A stretch of 38,741 bases of DNA from positions 99,968 to 138,708 of the forward strand of contig JAIUOB010000006.1 in NCBI GenBank assembly GCA_020161135.1, in the 5' to 3' direction. The stretch is from Gemmatimonadota bacterium. GTDB lineage: Bacteria > Gemmatimonadota > Gemmatimonadetes > Gemmatimonadales > Gemmatimonadaceae. Positions 7,928 through 17,035 of the stretch are shown piece by piece. A program made the translations under genes and the position numbers. A model generated the notes under the pieces. It saw only the letters and a list, made by a program, of their open reading frames with translations, ran no database searches and was not told the DNA's origin. Within the stretch, counting starts at the first letter, position 1, and the number at the start of each line of letters is the position of its first letter.

Positions 7928-9688
7928 TTACGACGTTTCTGGTGTACTTTTGGTCTGTTTTTTGGACCGTGCAGATATTTTTTTGGACCGGTCCAATGAC
8001 TCTGGCCCACGTATGTAGAAAGCCGATCGACCCGCACCGGACGGCTCGATCAATCTTCTTCGCAAGAGCTTTCGCAGCAGGAGCTTAGCCTCGACCGACG
8101 TGAGCTGGCACAGTTCGGCCGTCTCAGATCGCGTGATGCGGCCATGTGCCTGAATGTGTGCCAAAACCATCTGCTGGTGCTGCAGAGGCTCGAATCCCTT
8201 GGCGCGCGTATATGCCGTCGCCGAGCCGATGGCACGATATGTTGCCGCGCTGAATCCATAGCTGCGCTCACGGGCAGGGCCGCGCGCTTCGAGCACGCCC
8301 GATTCGATGAGTCGCTCAAGCACCGCCTGCGCGGCGGGCTCCCCCTTCTGGAGCAGTATGGCGGCCCGCTCCACATCGATTCGCCGCTCGCGATCAACGG
8401 CATTCACCAGCAACATCTCTTCGACGGTGACCGGTGCATCAGGGCGGTCGCGGCCAATGATGAACTTGGCGAGTGCGAGGTTCGCCGGTCCGCCCGGAAG
8501 GACGACCTGCACGGTGCCGGACGAACTACGCGCATAGTCGGGGGCGGGACGCCCGTAGCGTAGCTGTCCTTCATAGATAGTGTCGATACCACGACCGGTC
8601 CGTTCGACCAATCCGATGCGCTTGAAGGCGTCGGCCAGCACCGGGTTGCGTGGACGTGGGGCGGTCACGAGCAGGTTGTCCAGTGAAACCTGATCGGGAA
8701 AACCACCGGGGCTGGTGATCTCGAGCTCTGCGTCGCGCCAGTACACATGCACGGCCCCAAGCGCTGCGTAGTCGCGATGGATGAGCGCGTTGTGCATGGC
8801 TTCGCGGAATCCCGGACGGCTGTAGTCGGGGATGCCGGCACGCACCGCGCCGATGAGGATCTCCTGCTCCTGATTGCGCGCGTCGAACCGCTCGGTGAGC
8901 GACTCCGAGACCCGGATGAGCGGCCAGCGGAGGAAGTCGTTGGCCAGCACGCGGACCCCGCGCAGCACCTGAAACGCCACTTCGTGGGTCGGCAGCAGGC
9001 GGCGAAGGGCCTCCTCACGTCCGAGCATGAGCAGGCCGGCGATACGGATGCGCTCTGCCCCATCTCGGCCCTCGGACAGGCCCAGGGCGCGCAGCAGCTC
9101 GCGATCATCGAGTGTCAGCAACGTCGCGTCGGCCCGTCCCGCATTCACGCGCACGGTGCGGCGCAATCGCTCGAACTCCAGCGGATCGAGATCGGCGAAG
9201 CTTGCGTCGGAGATGACCAGGCTCGAATAGTCGAGCGCGCCCCGGCTTGCCTCGCGCGATTGCAGCTCATGGGGATAGAAGGGCAGACACTGCGGCTTGG
9301 CGTGCAGGTCGAGCGTCCGGCGTTTGTACACGCCGTCCGTGGTCGCCGTGATCGGACGCGCGTCCGGAACGCGCACGACGATCACGTCCCTGGTGTCGAC
9401 CTGTACCACCGCACACGAGACCGGACAGCTTGGGACCGTCCAGTTCGCGATCAACCCCTCCAGCCGCCGCACATCCGTGACGGAACCGTGGCGCGCACGC
9501 GCACCACTGATCCGTCCATCGTCTTCTACGCCGATGAGCAGCATCCCGCCGCGACCGTTGGCGAGGCACGCCACTGCTTCCACCAGCTCACGGTCATTCA
9601 ACGGTGCATTCTCATCGCTCTTGAACTCGAGCGTGAGTGATTCACCGGCCGCCGCCCACGCGCGCACCTCATCTGCCGTGACAATCAC
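7928..9688 (-). CDS. AlbA_2 (Schlafen-like) domain ATP-binding protein
   Basis: A 586-residue protein. Residues 5-130 form an AlbA_2 domain: SLTLEFKSDENAPLN, then AVACLANGRGGMLLIGVEDDGRISG and DGVYKRR. Residues about 290-400 match the associated HATPase-like C-terminal domain (FREAMHNALIHRDYA, ITSPGGFPD, RNPVLADAFKRIGLVERTGRGID). A winged-helix region follows (about 490-560). Proteins of this architecture are common beside restriction-modification genes; a regulatory or nucleic-acid-binding role is usually assumed. The start is GTG and overlaps the restriction-subunit stop (GTGA). The last 30 residues are low-complexity (DRSKKISARSKKQTKST), encoded by an AT-rich end with repeated tttttggaccg segments. 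It lies between res and mod, so it should belong to the same system. Confidence 0.85.
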   Translation of the reverse strand: MIVTADEVRAWAAAGESLTLEFKSDENAPLNDRELVEAVACLANGRGGMLLIGVEDDGRISGARARHGSVTDVRRLEGLIANWTVPSCPVSCAVVQVDTRDVIVVRVPDARPITATTDGVYKRRTLDLHAKPQCLPFYPHELQSREASRGALDYSSLVISDASFADLDPLEFERLRRTVRVNAGRADATLLTLDDRELLRALGLSEGRDGAERIRIAGLLMLGREEALRRLLPTHEVAFQVLRGVRVLANDFLRWPLIRVSESLTERFDARNQEQEILIGAVRAGIPDYSRPGFREAMHNALIHRDYAALGAVHVYWRDAELEITSPGGFPDQVSLDNLLVTAPRPRNPVLADAFKRIGLVERTGRGIDTIYEGQLRYGRPAPDYARSSSGTVQVVLPGGPANLALAKFIIGRDRPDAPVTVEEMLLVNAVDRERRIDVERAAILLQKGEPAAQAVLERLIESGVLEARGPARERSYGFSAATYRAIGSATAYTRAKGFEPLQHQQMVLAHIQAHGRITRSETAELCQLTSVEAKLLLRKLLRRRLIEPSGAGRSAFYIRGPESLDRSKKISARSKKQTKSTPETS

Positions 9689-12600
9689 GCCGCCGCTCCG
9701 TCGCCAGACGGCGGCATGCGGTCAGTGAGCGCGCCGCGCAACATCGCGTTCACCGCGTCATCGATCGTCGCCGCGAACTCCTCCTCGATGGCATACACGT
9801 CGGTGAACTCCGCCACCGCCCAGCGCCCGTACGATCCGTCGTTGTTGACCGCCGGAATCCAGTACTGCCGCATGGCGTTGGCCTTCTCCTTAGCATCCTC
9901 GCCACGGCGCCCCTTGATTTCCACCACGAGATGCAACGGGTCGGCGGCGCCGCGCCCATCGTCCACCAGCACAACGAAGTCGGGGCGGTAGTGCCGGGAC
10001 TCGGTGCCGCTGCGATACGGCACCTCGAAGCCGAGGTTGTGGTTCCTGACATACGCGAGCACCTGCGGGTGCTGCTCGACCACGCGGCAGAACTCCGCTT
10101 CCCAGTTGCTGTCGCAGATGAGCCAGTTGAGGTGGCAGCGGTCGGCGCGGGGCTGCCAGCGCAGCAGCTTGCTGGTGCTGAAGTTCACGTGGCGCGTGCT
10201 GCCGACCGGATTGTACGGGTCGAGCATGGGCACGACGCTACGTTGATTGCCCATGTCGACGAGAATCCCATCGGTGATGCGATTGCACGCTTCGTCAGCC
10301 AGCTGCAGGTACATGAGCTGTGCCGGGTACGTTCCGCCCTTGCACACCAGACACTGGTCCAACCACTGTCTCGTGATGGACTTGAGCGGACCGAACAAGT
10401 GCATCTTCGGCGCCTCGTTCGGATCACGCCAGTGCTTCAGCAGCAGGCGACGCGTAAGATGGAAGATGAGTGTCGATTGCCGAAGCTCACCGGTGTGCAC
10501 CAACGAAAGGTCCACGCCCTCTCCGATGATGCCCTCGACTCGGGTCTCCGAGGGTCCGATCAGCCCGGGGGTGAGTTCGAGTATGTGGTCTGCACCGAAT
10601 CGTGCCGAGAGCCGCTCCTCGGGCAGATTCACTCGATACCCTTCGACTCGTGGGAAGCGGATCTCGCACGCATCGCGCTCGGGCGAGATGGCGCGCACCT
10701 GCACCACGGGCTTGACGCGCTGCGGCGGCGCGATGACCGGCTTGGCAGTGAAATCGAACGGGATGCCGAGCACGTCGGCGTACTCGACATCGAACAGACC
10801 GTCCTCATTGAGGTCGTACGACTGGCGGCGCAGCGCGCGGCCGATGACCTGCTCGCACAGGAGCTGCGTGCCGAACGCGCGCACGCCCAGCACGTGCGTG
10901 ACCGTGTTGGCGTCCCACCCCTCGGTGAGCATGGCCACCGACACGACGCAGCGCACCTGCTCGCCGAGCCGCCCCTTCTTGCCTACCGTGTTCATGACCT
11001 CGCGCAGGAGGTCCTGGTCGGTCAGGTCGTCGGCGCTCTGCTGGTTGCCGGTTCGCTCAACGATCTCGCGCCGGAACTGGTCGATCTCGGCAGCCGCCAT
11101 CTTGCGGAAGTTGTCATCGAGCGCCTCGCCGGATTCGAGCTGCTCGCTGTCGATGAGCAGGGTGCGTGGCCGGGCGAGTGGATTGCCGTGCTCGTCGTGG
11201 TTACGGAACAGTTCGAGCCGGCCGGGTACATGCTGCCGCGACTCGTCCTCGTTGACGCGCTCGAAGCCGGAGATGAAGTCGTAGACGAGCTTCGAGGTGG
11301 CGGTGTTGTTGCACACCACGATGAAGCAGGGTGGGACATCGACGCCGGGTGTTGCCGCCCACTTCTCGAAGGTCTTGCGGTACTGCCCGTACAGGGCTTC
11401 GAGTGCGGTCTGGAGCTCGGGCGGCAGCAGCAGCGGATCGAGCACGCCCCCCTTGCCGCGCCCCTTCTTCGGCATCTTTGGCGCGATGTGACGCCACAGC
11501 TCCCGAAAGATCGGCGTCTCGGCTTCGGGAATGTTGTCGGCCACCGGCACGCGCGGCAGCTTGACGATACCGCACTCGATGGCGTCCATGAGCGAGAAGT
11601 CGCTCATGGTCCACGGGAAGAGGGTGCCCTCGGCATATCCCGAGCCGCTCAGGAAGAACGGGGTGGCCGAGAGATCGAGCACGCGTTGCAACCCGAGCTT
11701 GCGGTTGGCGGCTTCGAGGCCGGAAATCCAGAGGCGAGCCGCTTCCTTGTTGGCCTCGGCCTCCTTCTTTTCATCGCCCTTGAGGTCGGCGTCCTCAGCG
11801 GCGTCCGGCTTCTCGCGATAGCAGTGATGCGCCTCGTCGTTGAGGACCAGGATGTTCTTCATGCCCATGAGCTCGGGCATCACGCGCTGAAGCATCTGCC
11901 CCTCGCTCTCGAGGGTGTCGAGCGTCGGGCCGTGTCCCTGCAGGAGCGCGCGACCGCCCTTGGAGAGCTCGAGCCGTTCGCGGCGCTTGAACGCGTGATA
12001 GTTGGTGATGACGATGCGCGCCTGGTTGAGATCGCGCAGCATGTCACTGGGGACCAGCTCACGCGCGGCGTAGTACGCATCCGGGTCGTTGGGCTGCAGC
12101 ACCCGCAGACGGTCGCGGATGGTGATGCCCGGCGTGACCACCAGAAAGCCGCGGGTGAAGCGCTTCGACGACGGATGCCGGACCGCGTTGATGGTCTGCC
12201 AGGCAATGAGCATGGCCATGACCGTCGTCTTGCCAGCGCCGGTGGCGAGCTTGAGGGCGAGGCGCAGCAGCTCCGGGTTGGCCTCGGCGTTGACCGCGCG
12301 GAGGTGATCGAGGAACCGGCGGCCCTCCTTGCCGATGTCCGGCGCTACTTCAGTCAGCCAGATGACCGTTTCAACCGCCTCGACCTGGCAGAAGAACGGA
12401 CGCACGCTCGAGAAGTTGTGCGTACGCCAGTGCTGGAGCAGGCGGCGCGTTTCCGGGGTGACGCGCCAGTGGTCGGGGTTCCTGAGCGCCCGCCACCGTT
12501 CAACTTGAATGCGCAGCTCATTGATGAGCGAGCGGATGTCGTAGGCCTGGTCGGCCGTGGACAGTCCCTTGCCCTCGTCCAGGACAATCGATGTCTGCGC

Positions 12601-12765
12601 TGTGGACTGCTTCTTGGCCTTCGGGATGGGCGTGACGAAGGAGGCCGGGCGACGTCCCGACAGCTCGACGCCAGTGGGTTGTCCACTCGCATCCAGCTCC
12701 CAATGCCGCGAGGGCGGCTCATAGGGAGAGTTGAGGATTGGTCCGGAGAAGAAGAGTTCGCTCAT
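9685..12765 (-). CDS. Type III-like restriction endonuclease subunit (SF2 helicase plus PD-(D/E)xK nuclease)
   Basis: A 1026-residue protein. The helicase motor has Walker A ATGAGKTT (174-181), motif Ia VVTPGITIRDRL, NDEAHH (DEAH box 310-313), SATPF (366-370), and C-terminal motifs AMLTEGWDAN and QVIGRALRRQ. The nuclease at the C-terminus shows RPDFVVLVDD and LVVEIKG, giving Asp929, Glu949 and Lys951 of a PD-(D/E)xK active site. The N-terminus (FFSGPILNSPYEPPSRHWELD) matches my memory of the group NCBI calls BPTD_3080-family restriction endonucleases. It is expected to translocate on DNA and cleave unmodified sites with the methyltransferase. It is the first gene of the island, 67 bp after rmuC; no obvious promoter was found in that gap. 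Confidence 0.9.
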   Translation of the reverse strand: MSELFFSGPILNSPYEPPSRHWELDASGQPTGVELSGRRPASFVTPIPKAKKQSTAQTSIVLDEGKGLSTADQAYDIRSLINELRIQVERWRALRNPDHWRVTPETRRLLQHWRTHNFSSVRPFFCQVEAVETVIWLTEVAPDIGKEGRRFLDHLRAVNAEANPELLRLALKLATGAGKTTVMAMLIAWQTINAVRHPSSKRFTRGFLVVTPGITIRDRLRVLQPNDPDAYYAARELVPSDMLRDLNQARIVITNYHAFKRRERLELSKGGRALLQGHGPTLDTLESEGQMLQRVMPELMGMKNILVLNDEAHHCYREKPDAAEDADLKGDEKKEAEANKEAARLWISGLEAANRKLGLQRVLDLSATPFFLSGSGYAEGTLFPWTMSDFSLMDAIECGIVKLPRVPVADNIPEAETPIFRELWRHIAPKMPKKGRGKGGVLDPLLLPPELQTALEALYGQYRKTFEKWAATPGVDVPPCFIVVCNNTATSKLVYDFISGFERVNEDESRQHVPGRLELFRNHDEHGNPLARPRTLLIDSEQLESGEALDDNFRKMAAAEIDQFRREIVERTGNQQSADDLTDQDLLREVMNTVGKKGRLGEQVRCVVSVAMLTEGWDANTVTHVLGVRAFGTQLLCEQVIGRALRRQSYDLNEDGLFDVEYADVLGIPFDFTAKPVIAPPQRVKPVVQVRAISPERDACEIRFPRVEGYRVNLPEERLSARFGADHILELTPGLIGPSETRVEGIIGEGVDLSLVHTGELRQSTLIFHLTRRLLLKHWRDPNEAPKMHLFGPLKSITRQWLDQCLVCKGGTYPAQLMYLQLADEACNRITDGILVDMGNQRSVVPMLDPYNPVGSTRHVNFSTSKLLRWQPRADRCHLNWLICDSNWEAEFCRVVEQHPQVLAYVRNHNLGFEVPYRSGTESRHYRPDFVVLVDDGRGAADPLHLVVEIKGRRGEDAKEKANAMRQYWIPAVNNDGSYGRWAVAEFTDVYAIEEEFAATIDDAVNAMLRGALTDRMPPSGDGAAA

Positions 12766-12832
12766 TGCAGACCAAACTAGCGCGCGAAAGCGGTCGGGGC
12801 AGCAGGGACGTTACCCCTCTCTAGGCACGGCC

Positions 12833-14029
12833 TCACGACACCTCATCCCCCTCCCCCGCCCCCTCCACCAACCCCTTCGGCAGCGCCTTGCTCGGCTTGA
12901 CCCCCAGCTCGCGCAGCAGCTCGGCCTGGCGAATCACGTTGCCGCGGCCGGTGGCCAGCTTGGCCAGCGCCGCAGCGTGGCTGTCGCGCGCGGCGTCGAG
13001 CTTCGTGCCCACCGCCTCGAGATCCTGCACGAAGCCGGCGAGCTTGTCGTAGAGCTGAGCGCCGCGCTCGGCGATGTCGCGCGCGTTGCGGCTCTGCGCC
13101 TCCTGCCTCCATAGGTACGACACCGTGCGCAGCACGAACAGCAGCGTGCTCGGACTCACCAGCAGCACGTTGCGCGACCAGGCGTCGGCAAAGAGTGTGT
13201 CGTCGCCCGTCACCGCCACGGTGAACGCCGGCTCGATGGGCACGAACAGTACGACGAAGTCGATGGCCGTGCCCTGCAGCGATTCGTACAGCTTCTCGTA
13301 GCGCCGCTCGGCCAGCCCGCGCACATGTGCACGCAGCGACTGCAGGTGTTCGCGCAGCGCGGCATCGCGCGCGGCGTCGGTGTCGGCGGTGGCGTATCGC
13401 TCGAAGGCCAGCAGCGACACCTTCGCGTCAATCACGAGGCGGCGGCTCTCCGGGAGGCGCACGACGCAATCGGGCTGCTGGCGCTGGCCGTCGTCGTTGC
13501 GCTGCGCGTCCTGCAGGTCGAACTCGAAGCCCTCGCGCAGCCCCGCGCTTTCGAGCAACCGCTGCAGGATGAGCTCGCCCCAGTTGCCCTGCGCCTTGAC
13601 CGAGCCGCGCAGCGCGCTGGTGAGTCGCTGCGCATCGTCGCTGAGCGTGCGGTTGAGCACCAGCAGTTGCTGCACCTGCTCCTTGAGCGCCGCGCGGTCC
13701 TGCGTGTCGGCCACGTACACCGCATCGACCTTCTGCTGGAACTCCACCAGCCGCTGCCGAAGCGGATCGAGCAGCAGCCCGAGGTTGGTCTGGCTCTGCT
13801 CGGCGAAGCGGCGCGCGTTCCCCTCGGTCACATCGGCGGCAATGGCGCGGAACTGCTCGGTGAGCGTGGCCTGCGAGCTCTCCAGCAACCGCAGCTTCTC
13901 GTTGGCCGCCGCCGTCGCGGCGCTCACCCGTGCCTCGACCGCGCCGGCGGTGAGCCAGCGGTGGAGGGCGATGCCGACGAGGATGCCGAGGAGGAGGGCG
14001 GCGGCGATGAGGAGGGGGGAGGAGTCCAT
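12833..14029 (-). CDS. rmuC: RmuC-family DNA recombination protein
   Basis: A 398-residue protein with an N-terminal membrane helix (about 5-25, LLIAAALLLGILVGIALHRWL), a coiled-coil region (about 30-125) and the RmuC core with VKAQGNWGELILQRLLESAGL, VVRLPESRRLVIDAKVSLLAFERY and FVPIEPAF. RmuC limits recombination at inverted repeats and is thought to have a nuclease-like fold. The length is usual for the family. It is on the same strand as, and just before, the restriction operon, so read-through into the island is possible. It is probably a chromosomal core gene that marks the island boundary. Confidence 0.93.
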   Translation of the reverse strand: MDSSPLLIAAALLLGILVGIALHRWLTAGAVEARVSAATAAANEKLRLLESSQATLTEQFRAIAADVTEGNARRFAEQSQTNLGLLLDPLRQRLVEFQQKVDAVYVADTQDRAALKEQVQQLLVLNRTLSDDAQRLTSALRGSVKAQGNWGELILQRLLESAGLREGFEFDLQDAQRNDDGQRQQPDCVVRLPESRRLVIDAKVSLLAFERYATADTDAARDAALREHLQSLRAHVRGLAERRYEKLYESLQGTAIDFVVLFVPIEPAFTVAVTGDDTLFADAWSRNVLLVSPSTLLFVLRTVSYLWRQEAQSRNARDIAERGAQLYDKLAGFVQDLEAVGTKLDAARDSHAAALAKLATGRGNVIRQAELLRELGVKPSKALPKGLVEGAGEGDEVS

Positions 14030-14102
14030 GCGGGGAATCTTGTGGCCGTGCGTGCTGGGGGCGAGACGGCTGGCAGGGATGAGCCGCGCGCCCTTCGCGC
14101 AT

Positions 14103-15197
14103 TCAGCTCACGAACCGCGCCACCGCCTGCTCGATCAAGTCGAAGTAGTGCCCGTCGTTGTCCTCGAGCGTCCGGCCCAACAACTGATCACGCCACTCAG
14201 TGGGAATCCACGCCGTGCCGTGTGCGGCGCCCATCGCAGCGCCGACAAGCGCGGCGATGGTGTCGTTGTCTCGCGTGTCGTTGACCGCCGCGAGTATTGC
14301 GGCGTGCGGATCGTCTCCGAAGAGTCCGAGAATGTGCATCACGCTCGGAACGGTCTCCAGCAGGTACGCACCGCTGTACCAGCGATGTCCGCCGTCCGCC
14401 ACACTGGTGCGCGCCCCGATGGCGCGACGCACGTGTCCATCGAGCAGCTGCGACAGACTGCCGCGCCAGTGCTGCAGCGGTCCATCGCGCAGACGCGTCT
14501 CGTACTCCTGCCCTGCGTCGAGCACGCGCAGCACTTCGGTGTACGTCTCGAGCCACTCTTCCCCGTTCTCCGGGAGGTCTCCGTTCAGCAGGCGCCACAG
14601 CAACGCAACCCACGCGACACTCGCGGCAATCGCCATTGGGTCGTTGTGCGTGACCGACGTGCTGACGGCGGTGTCGTACCACAGGTGCGTGCCACCATTC
14701 ACCAGATGCGGCAGCACGGTCGGCGCCATGCGCATGAGCGCGCCGTTCCCTGCGCTCGCCTGCGTCGCCTCCCACCAGGGCGCGCCCGCACGAAGCGCGT
14801 TGCAGAACTCCCGCGTGGCTCGGCCGATGCCGAAGATGCGGTCGTTCGCGATGCGAAACGCGAGTTCGTCCGGATCGAGCGCCCCGTCGGCGAGGAGTTG
14901 CTCGATCGCGCGCGCGGTCAGTTGCGTGTCGTCGCTCGGCGTCCCCGCCGGCCGGCCTCCGGCGTAGCGACTTGGCAGATACCCCGAGATGCGACCGTAC
15001 TGCGCCGCGCGTTCGTCGGGCAGCATGCTTTCCGTGCGATTGCCCAGCGCGTCGCCAATGGCGACACCCAACAGCATGCCGCGCACACGGTCGGCGAGGT
15101 CGGCGGCATCGATGGGTGGCGCCGGCGGCAGCACGGCCAGCCGCTCACGCTCGAGACGCGGGATCCATCGGGGTGCGTCAGACATGCCGCTGGTCAT
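14103..15197 (-). CDS. ADP-ribosylglycohydrolase (DraG/ARH-like)
   Basis: A 364-residue protein of the ADP-ribosylglycohydrolase family. Seen: RGMLLGVAIGDALGNRTES (39-57), the metal-binding SDDT (88-91), SAGNGALMRMAP in the middle, and NDTRDNDTIAAL near residue 300, the second Mg-binding cluster. These enzymes remove ADP-ribose from proteins, nucleic acids or small molecules. The ATG at 15197 overlaps the aminotransferase stop (ATGA); an alternative ATG at 15185 drops four residues. Because of this overlap it is probably co-expressed with the serine-pathway genes. No matching ADP-ribosyltransferase is visible in the window, so the substrate is open. Confidence 0.88.
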   Translation of the reverse strand: MTSGMSDAPRWIPRLERERLAVLPPAPPIDAADLADRVRGMLLGVAIGDALGNRTESMLPDERAAQYGRISGYLPSRYAGGRPAGTPSDDTQLTARAIEQLLADGALDPDELAFRIANDRIFGIGRATREFCNALRAGAPWWEATQASAGNGALMRMAPTVLPHLVNGGTHLWYDTAVSTSVTHNDPMAIAASVAWVALLWRLLNGDLPENGEEWLETYTEVLRVLDAGQEYETRLRDGPLQHWRGSLSQLLDGHVRRAIGARTSVADGGHRWYSGAYLLETVPSVMHILGLFGDDPHAAILAAVNDTRDNDTIAALVGAAMGAAHGTAWIPTEWRDQLLGRTLEDNDGHYFDLIEQAVARFVS

Positions 15198-16291
15198 CGC
15201 AGGAGCGCTGCGACACTCTCCGCCACCACCTCGAGCACCGCATCCACCCCGCCCACGGTGTGGTCGCCCATGTGCCCGATGCGGAACGTGGAGCCCTTGA
15301 GCCGCCCGTACCCGCCGCCAATCACATACCCGCGCTCGGCCACGGCCTTCACCACGGCGTCGGGGGACAGGCCGGGCGGCACGGTCACGGCCGTCACGGT
15401 GTGGCTGCGCGCCGCATCGGGGGCATACACGCCGAACGGCGCGCCCACGAGCCGCCGCAGTTCATGCACCCAGCTCCAGGTGTGCTCGGCCATGGCCTCA
15501 TGCCGCGCCCAGCGCTGCTCGAGCCCCTCTCTATTGATGTGCTCCACCTGCACCGCCGCCGCATACAGCAGGCTCAGCGCGGGCGTGTTGGGCGTCTGGT
15601 GCTTGCCGATGTACTGCTCGAACTCCACCAGGTCGAAGTACAGGCCGCGCGACTCGGCGCTGCGCGCTTCGGCGATGAACCGCTCACTCGCCACACCGAA
15701 CGCGAGGCCGGGGGGCATGGCCAGCGCCTTCTGGCTGCCGGTGAGCACGAAGTCGAGCCCCCACGCGTCGGTCTCCACAGGCACACCGGCCAGGCCGGTC
15801 ACGCTGTCCACGAGAATGGCGCAGTCGTACGCATGCGCAAGCCGCGCGAGCGCGTGAATGTCGCTCAGCACACCGGTGCTGGTCTCGCTGTGCACCACGG
15901 TGAGAGCGCTGTACTTCCGCGTGCGCAGCGCGCTCTCCACCTCGTCCAGCGGCACGGGGCCGCTCCACTCGCCGCCCACCACGGTGGCCTCGCGGCCGCA
16001 CGCCTGCGCGATGTTGGCGAAGCGCTCGCTGAAGGCGCCGTTCACCAGGCACAAAATGGCCCCGGGACGCGCACAGCGAATGGCGGCCTCCATGAGGCCG
16101 GTGGCGCTGCTGCTGCTCACGTACACGGGACGCTGGGTGCGAAAGATGGGGCGCAGCCCGCCCTCGACCCGCGCGAACAGTTGCTCGAACACCGCCCCGC
16201 GATGCGGCAGCATGGGCTGCAGCATGGCCTCGAGCACCTCGCGGCGCACCTCGGTGGGGCCGGGGAGAAAGAACGTGCCGAAATCGCTCAT
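15194..16291 (-). CDS. Class V PLP-dependent aminotransferase (alanine-glyoxylate / serine-pyruvate type), SerC-like role
   Basis: A 365-residue fold-type I aminotransferase. Seen: FFLPGPTEV at the N-terminus, a SSSSATGLMEAA phosphate-binding loop (59-70), Asp162 in ILVDSVTGLAG and the PLP lysine Lys188 in TGSQKALAMPPGL. The overall pattern is that of alanine-glyoxylate/serine-pyruvate aminotransferases more than classical SerC. It follows serB by 57 bp in a cluster with serA, so it most likely supplies the transamination of 3-phosphohydroxypyruvate, a role known for members of this group in some bacteria and archaea. That assignment is from context; a glyoxylate or pyruvate acceptor activity cannot be excluded. 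Confidence 0.85.
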   Translation of the reverse strand: MSDFGTFFLPGPTEVRREVLEAMLQPMLPHRGAVFEQLFARVEGGLRPIFRTQRPVYVSSSSATGLMEAAIRCARPGAILCLVNGAFSERFANIAQACGREATVVGGEWSGPVPLDEVESALRTRKYSALTVVHSETSTGVLSDIHALARLAHAYDCAILVDSVTGLAGVPVETDAWGLDFVLTGSQKALAMPPGLAFGVASERFIAEARSAESRGLYFDLVEFEQYIGKHQTPNTPALSLLYAAAVQVEHINREGLEQRWARHEAMAEHTWSWVHELRRLVGAPFGVYAPDAARSHTVTAVTVPPGLSPDAVVKAVAERGYVIGGGYGRLKGSTFRIGHMGDHTVGGVDAVLEVVAESVAALLR

Positions 16292-16348
16292 GCGTTTCCT
16301 ACCTCGGTTCCTGTTTCACGCGATCTTCAGTCGACCTTCACCCGATCT

Positions 16349-17035
16349 TCACTCGAACAGCAGCGCCTGCAACGCGTCGAAGCTCGTCGCCTCGGCATCG
16401 GCCACGGCCACCACGGCCTCGCGCCGCGCGATCGCGGTGAAAGCGAAGAAGCGGTCGGCCACACCGCGCGCGCTCGCATCGGTGCTGCCATCGCCCACCA
16501 GCGCCACGGGCTTTCGCAGCGCGAGGTCGCGCAGCACGAGGGGCTTGCCCTGCTGCGTGGCCAGCGGCTGGTCGCCGTCGAGCACACTGAACGTTCCGTC
16601 GGCATCGCGCGCGAGCGACACGGCGTGCACCCGGTTGGCCATCACGCCAAGCTGCAGCGCGAGCGGAATGATGGCGGCCCGCAGCCCACCGCTCACAAGG
16701 TGCACATGCACGCGCGCCGAGATGAGCCGCTGCACACAGGCACGCGCGCCGGGGAGCAGCGACTGCTGGTAGGCATCGGCCAGCGACAGCAGCTCGGCTG
16801 CAGTGGGGCGAATGCGCTTGAGCCGCTCGGTGTACACGGCCTCGATGGGAATCTCGCCGTTCATGGCCCGCTCGGTGAGCGCGGCGCAATCACGCGCCAC
16901 CTCGGGGCCGCGCAACTCGGCCAGCCAGTCGATGCCCTCGATGGACGACAGCGTCGAGTCCACGTCGAACACGACGGTCTTGAAGCGCGGCACATCGGCA
17001 GGGTGCGCATCACCGAAGCGCGAGGCATCGGTCAT
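16349..17035 (-). CDS. serB: HAD-family phosphoserine phosphatase
   Basis: A 228-residue HAD phosphatase. Motif I is FDVDSTLS (nucleophile Asp24, acid Asp26), followed by the substrate-cap stretch EGIDWLAELRG, motif II region HLVSGGLR, a Lys in QGKPLVL and motif III VGDGSTD. This order matches SerB, which removes phosphate from O-phosphoserine in the last step of serine synthesis. The ATG at 17035 overlaps the stop of the FAD dehydrogenase gene (ATGA). A longer open frame upstream in the same phase is antisense-free shadow of the dehydrogenase and is not coding. The short gap after it holds three copies of a CGAYCTTCA-like word (about 16319-16353) of unknown meaning. Confidence 0.88.
   Translation of the reverse strand: MTDASRFGDAHPADVPRFKTVVFDVDSTLSSIEGIDWLAELRGPEVARDCAALTERAMNGEIPIEAVYTERLKRIRPTAAELLSLADAYQQSLLPGARACVQRLISARVHVHLVSGGLRAAIIPLALQLGVMANRVHAVSLARDADGTFSVLDGDQPLATQQGKPLVLRDLALRKPVALVGDGSTDASARGVADRFFAFTAIARREAVVAVADAEATSFDALQALLFE

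Noticed and set aside
7985..7994. ggaccggtcc palindrome as a transposon end or attachment site
   Set aside because: No transposase or integrase and no matching copy at the other island border; it lies inside the AlbA_2 coding end.
1953..12765. Assignment to DISARM, BREX or Druantia
   Set aside because: No drmA/B, pglZ, brxC/L or druE-type genes are visible; the methylase and nuclease fit type III-like restriction-modification better.
9931..12780. 949-codon open frame on the plus strand
   Set aside because: It is fully antisense to the restriction subunit, has no domain I recognise and shows the composition expected of a shadow frame in high-GC DNA.
12766..12832. Promoter for the restriction operon
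   Set aside because: The 67-bp gap contains no -35/-10 pair that I can defend.
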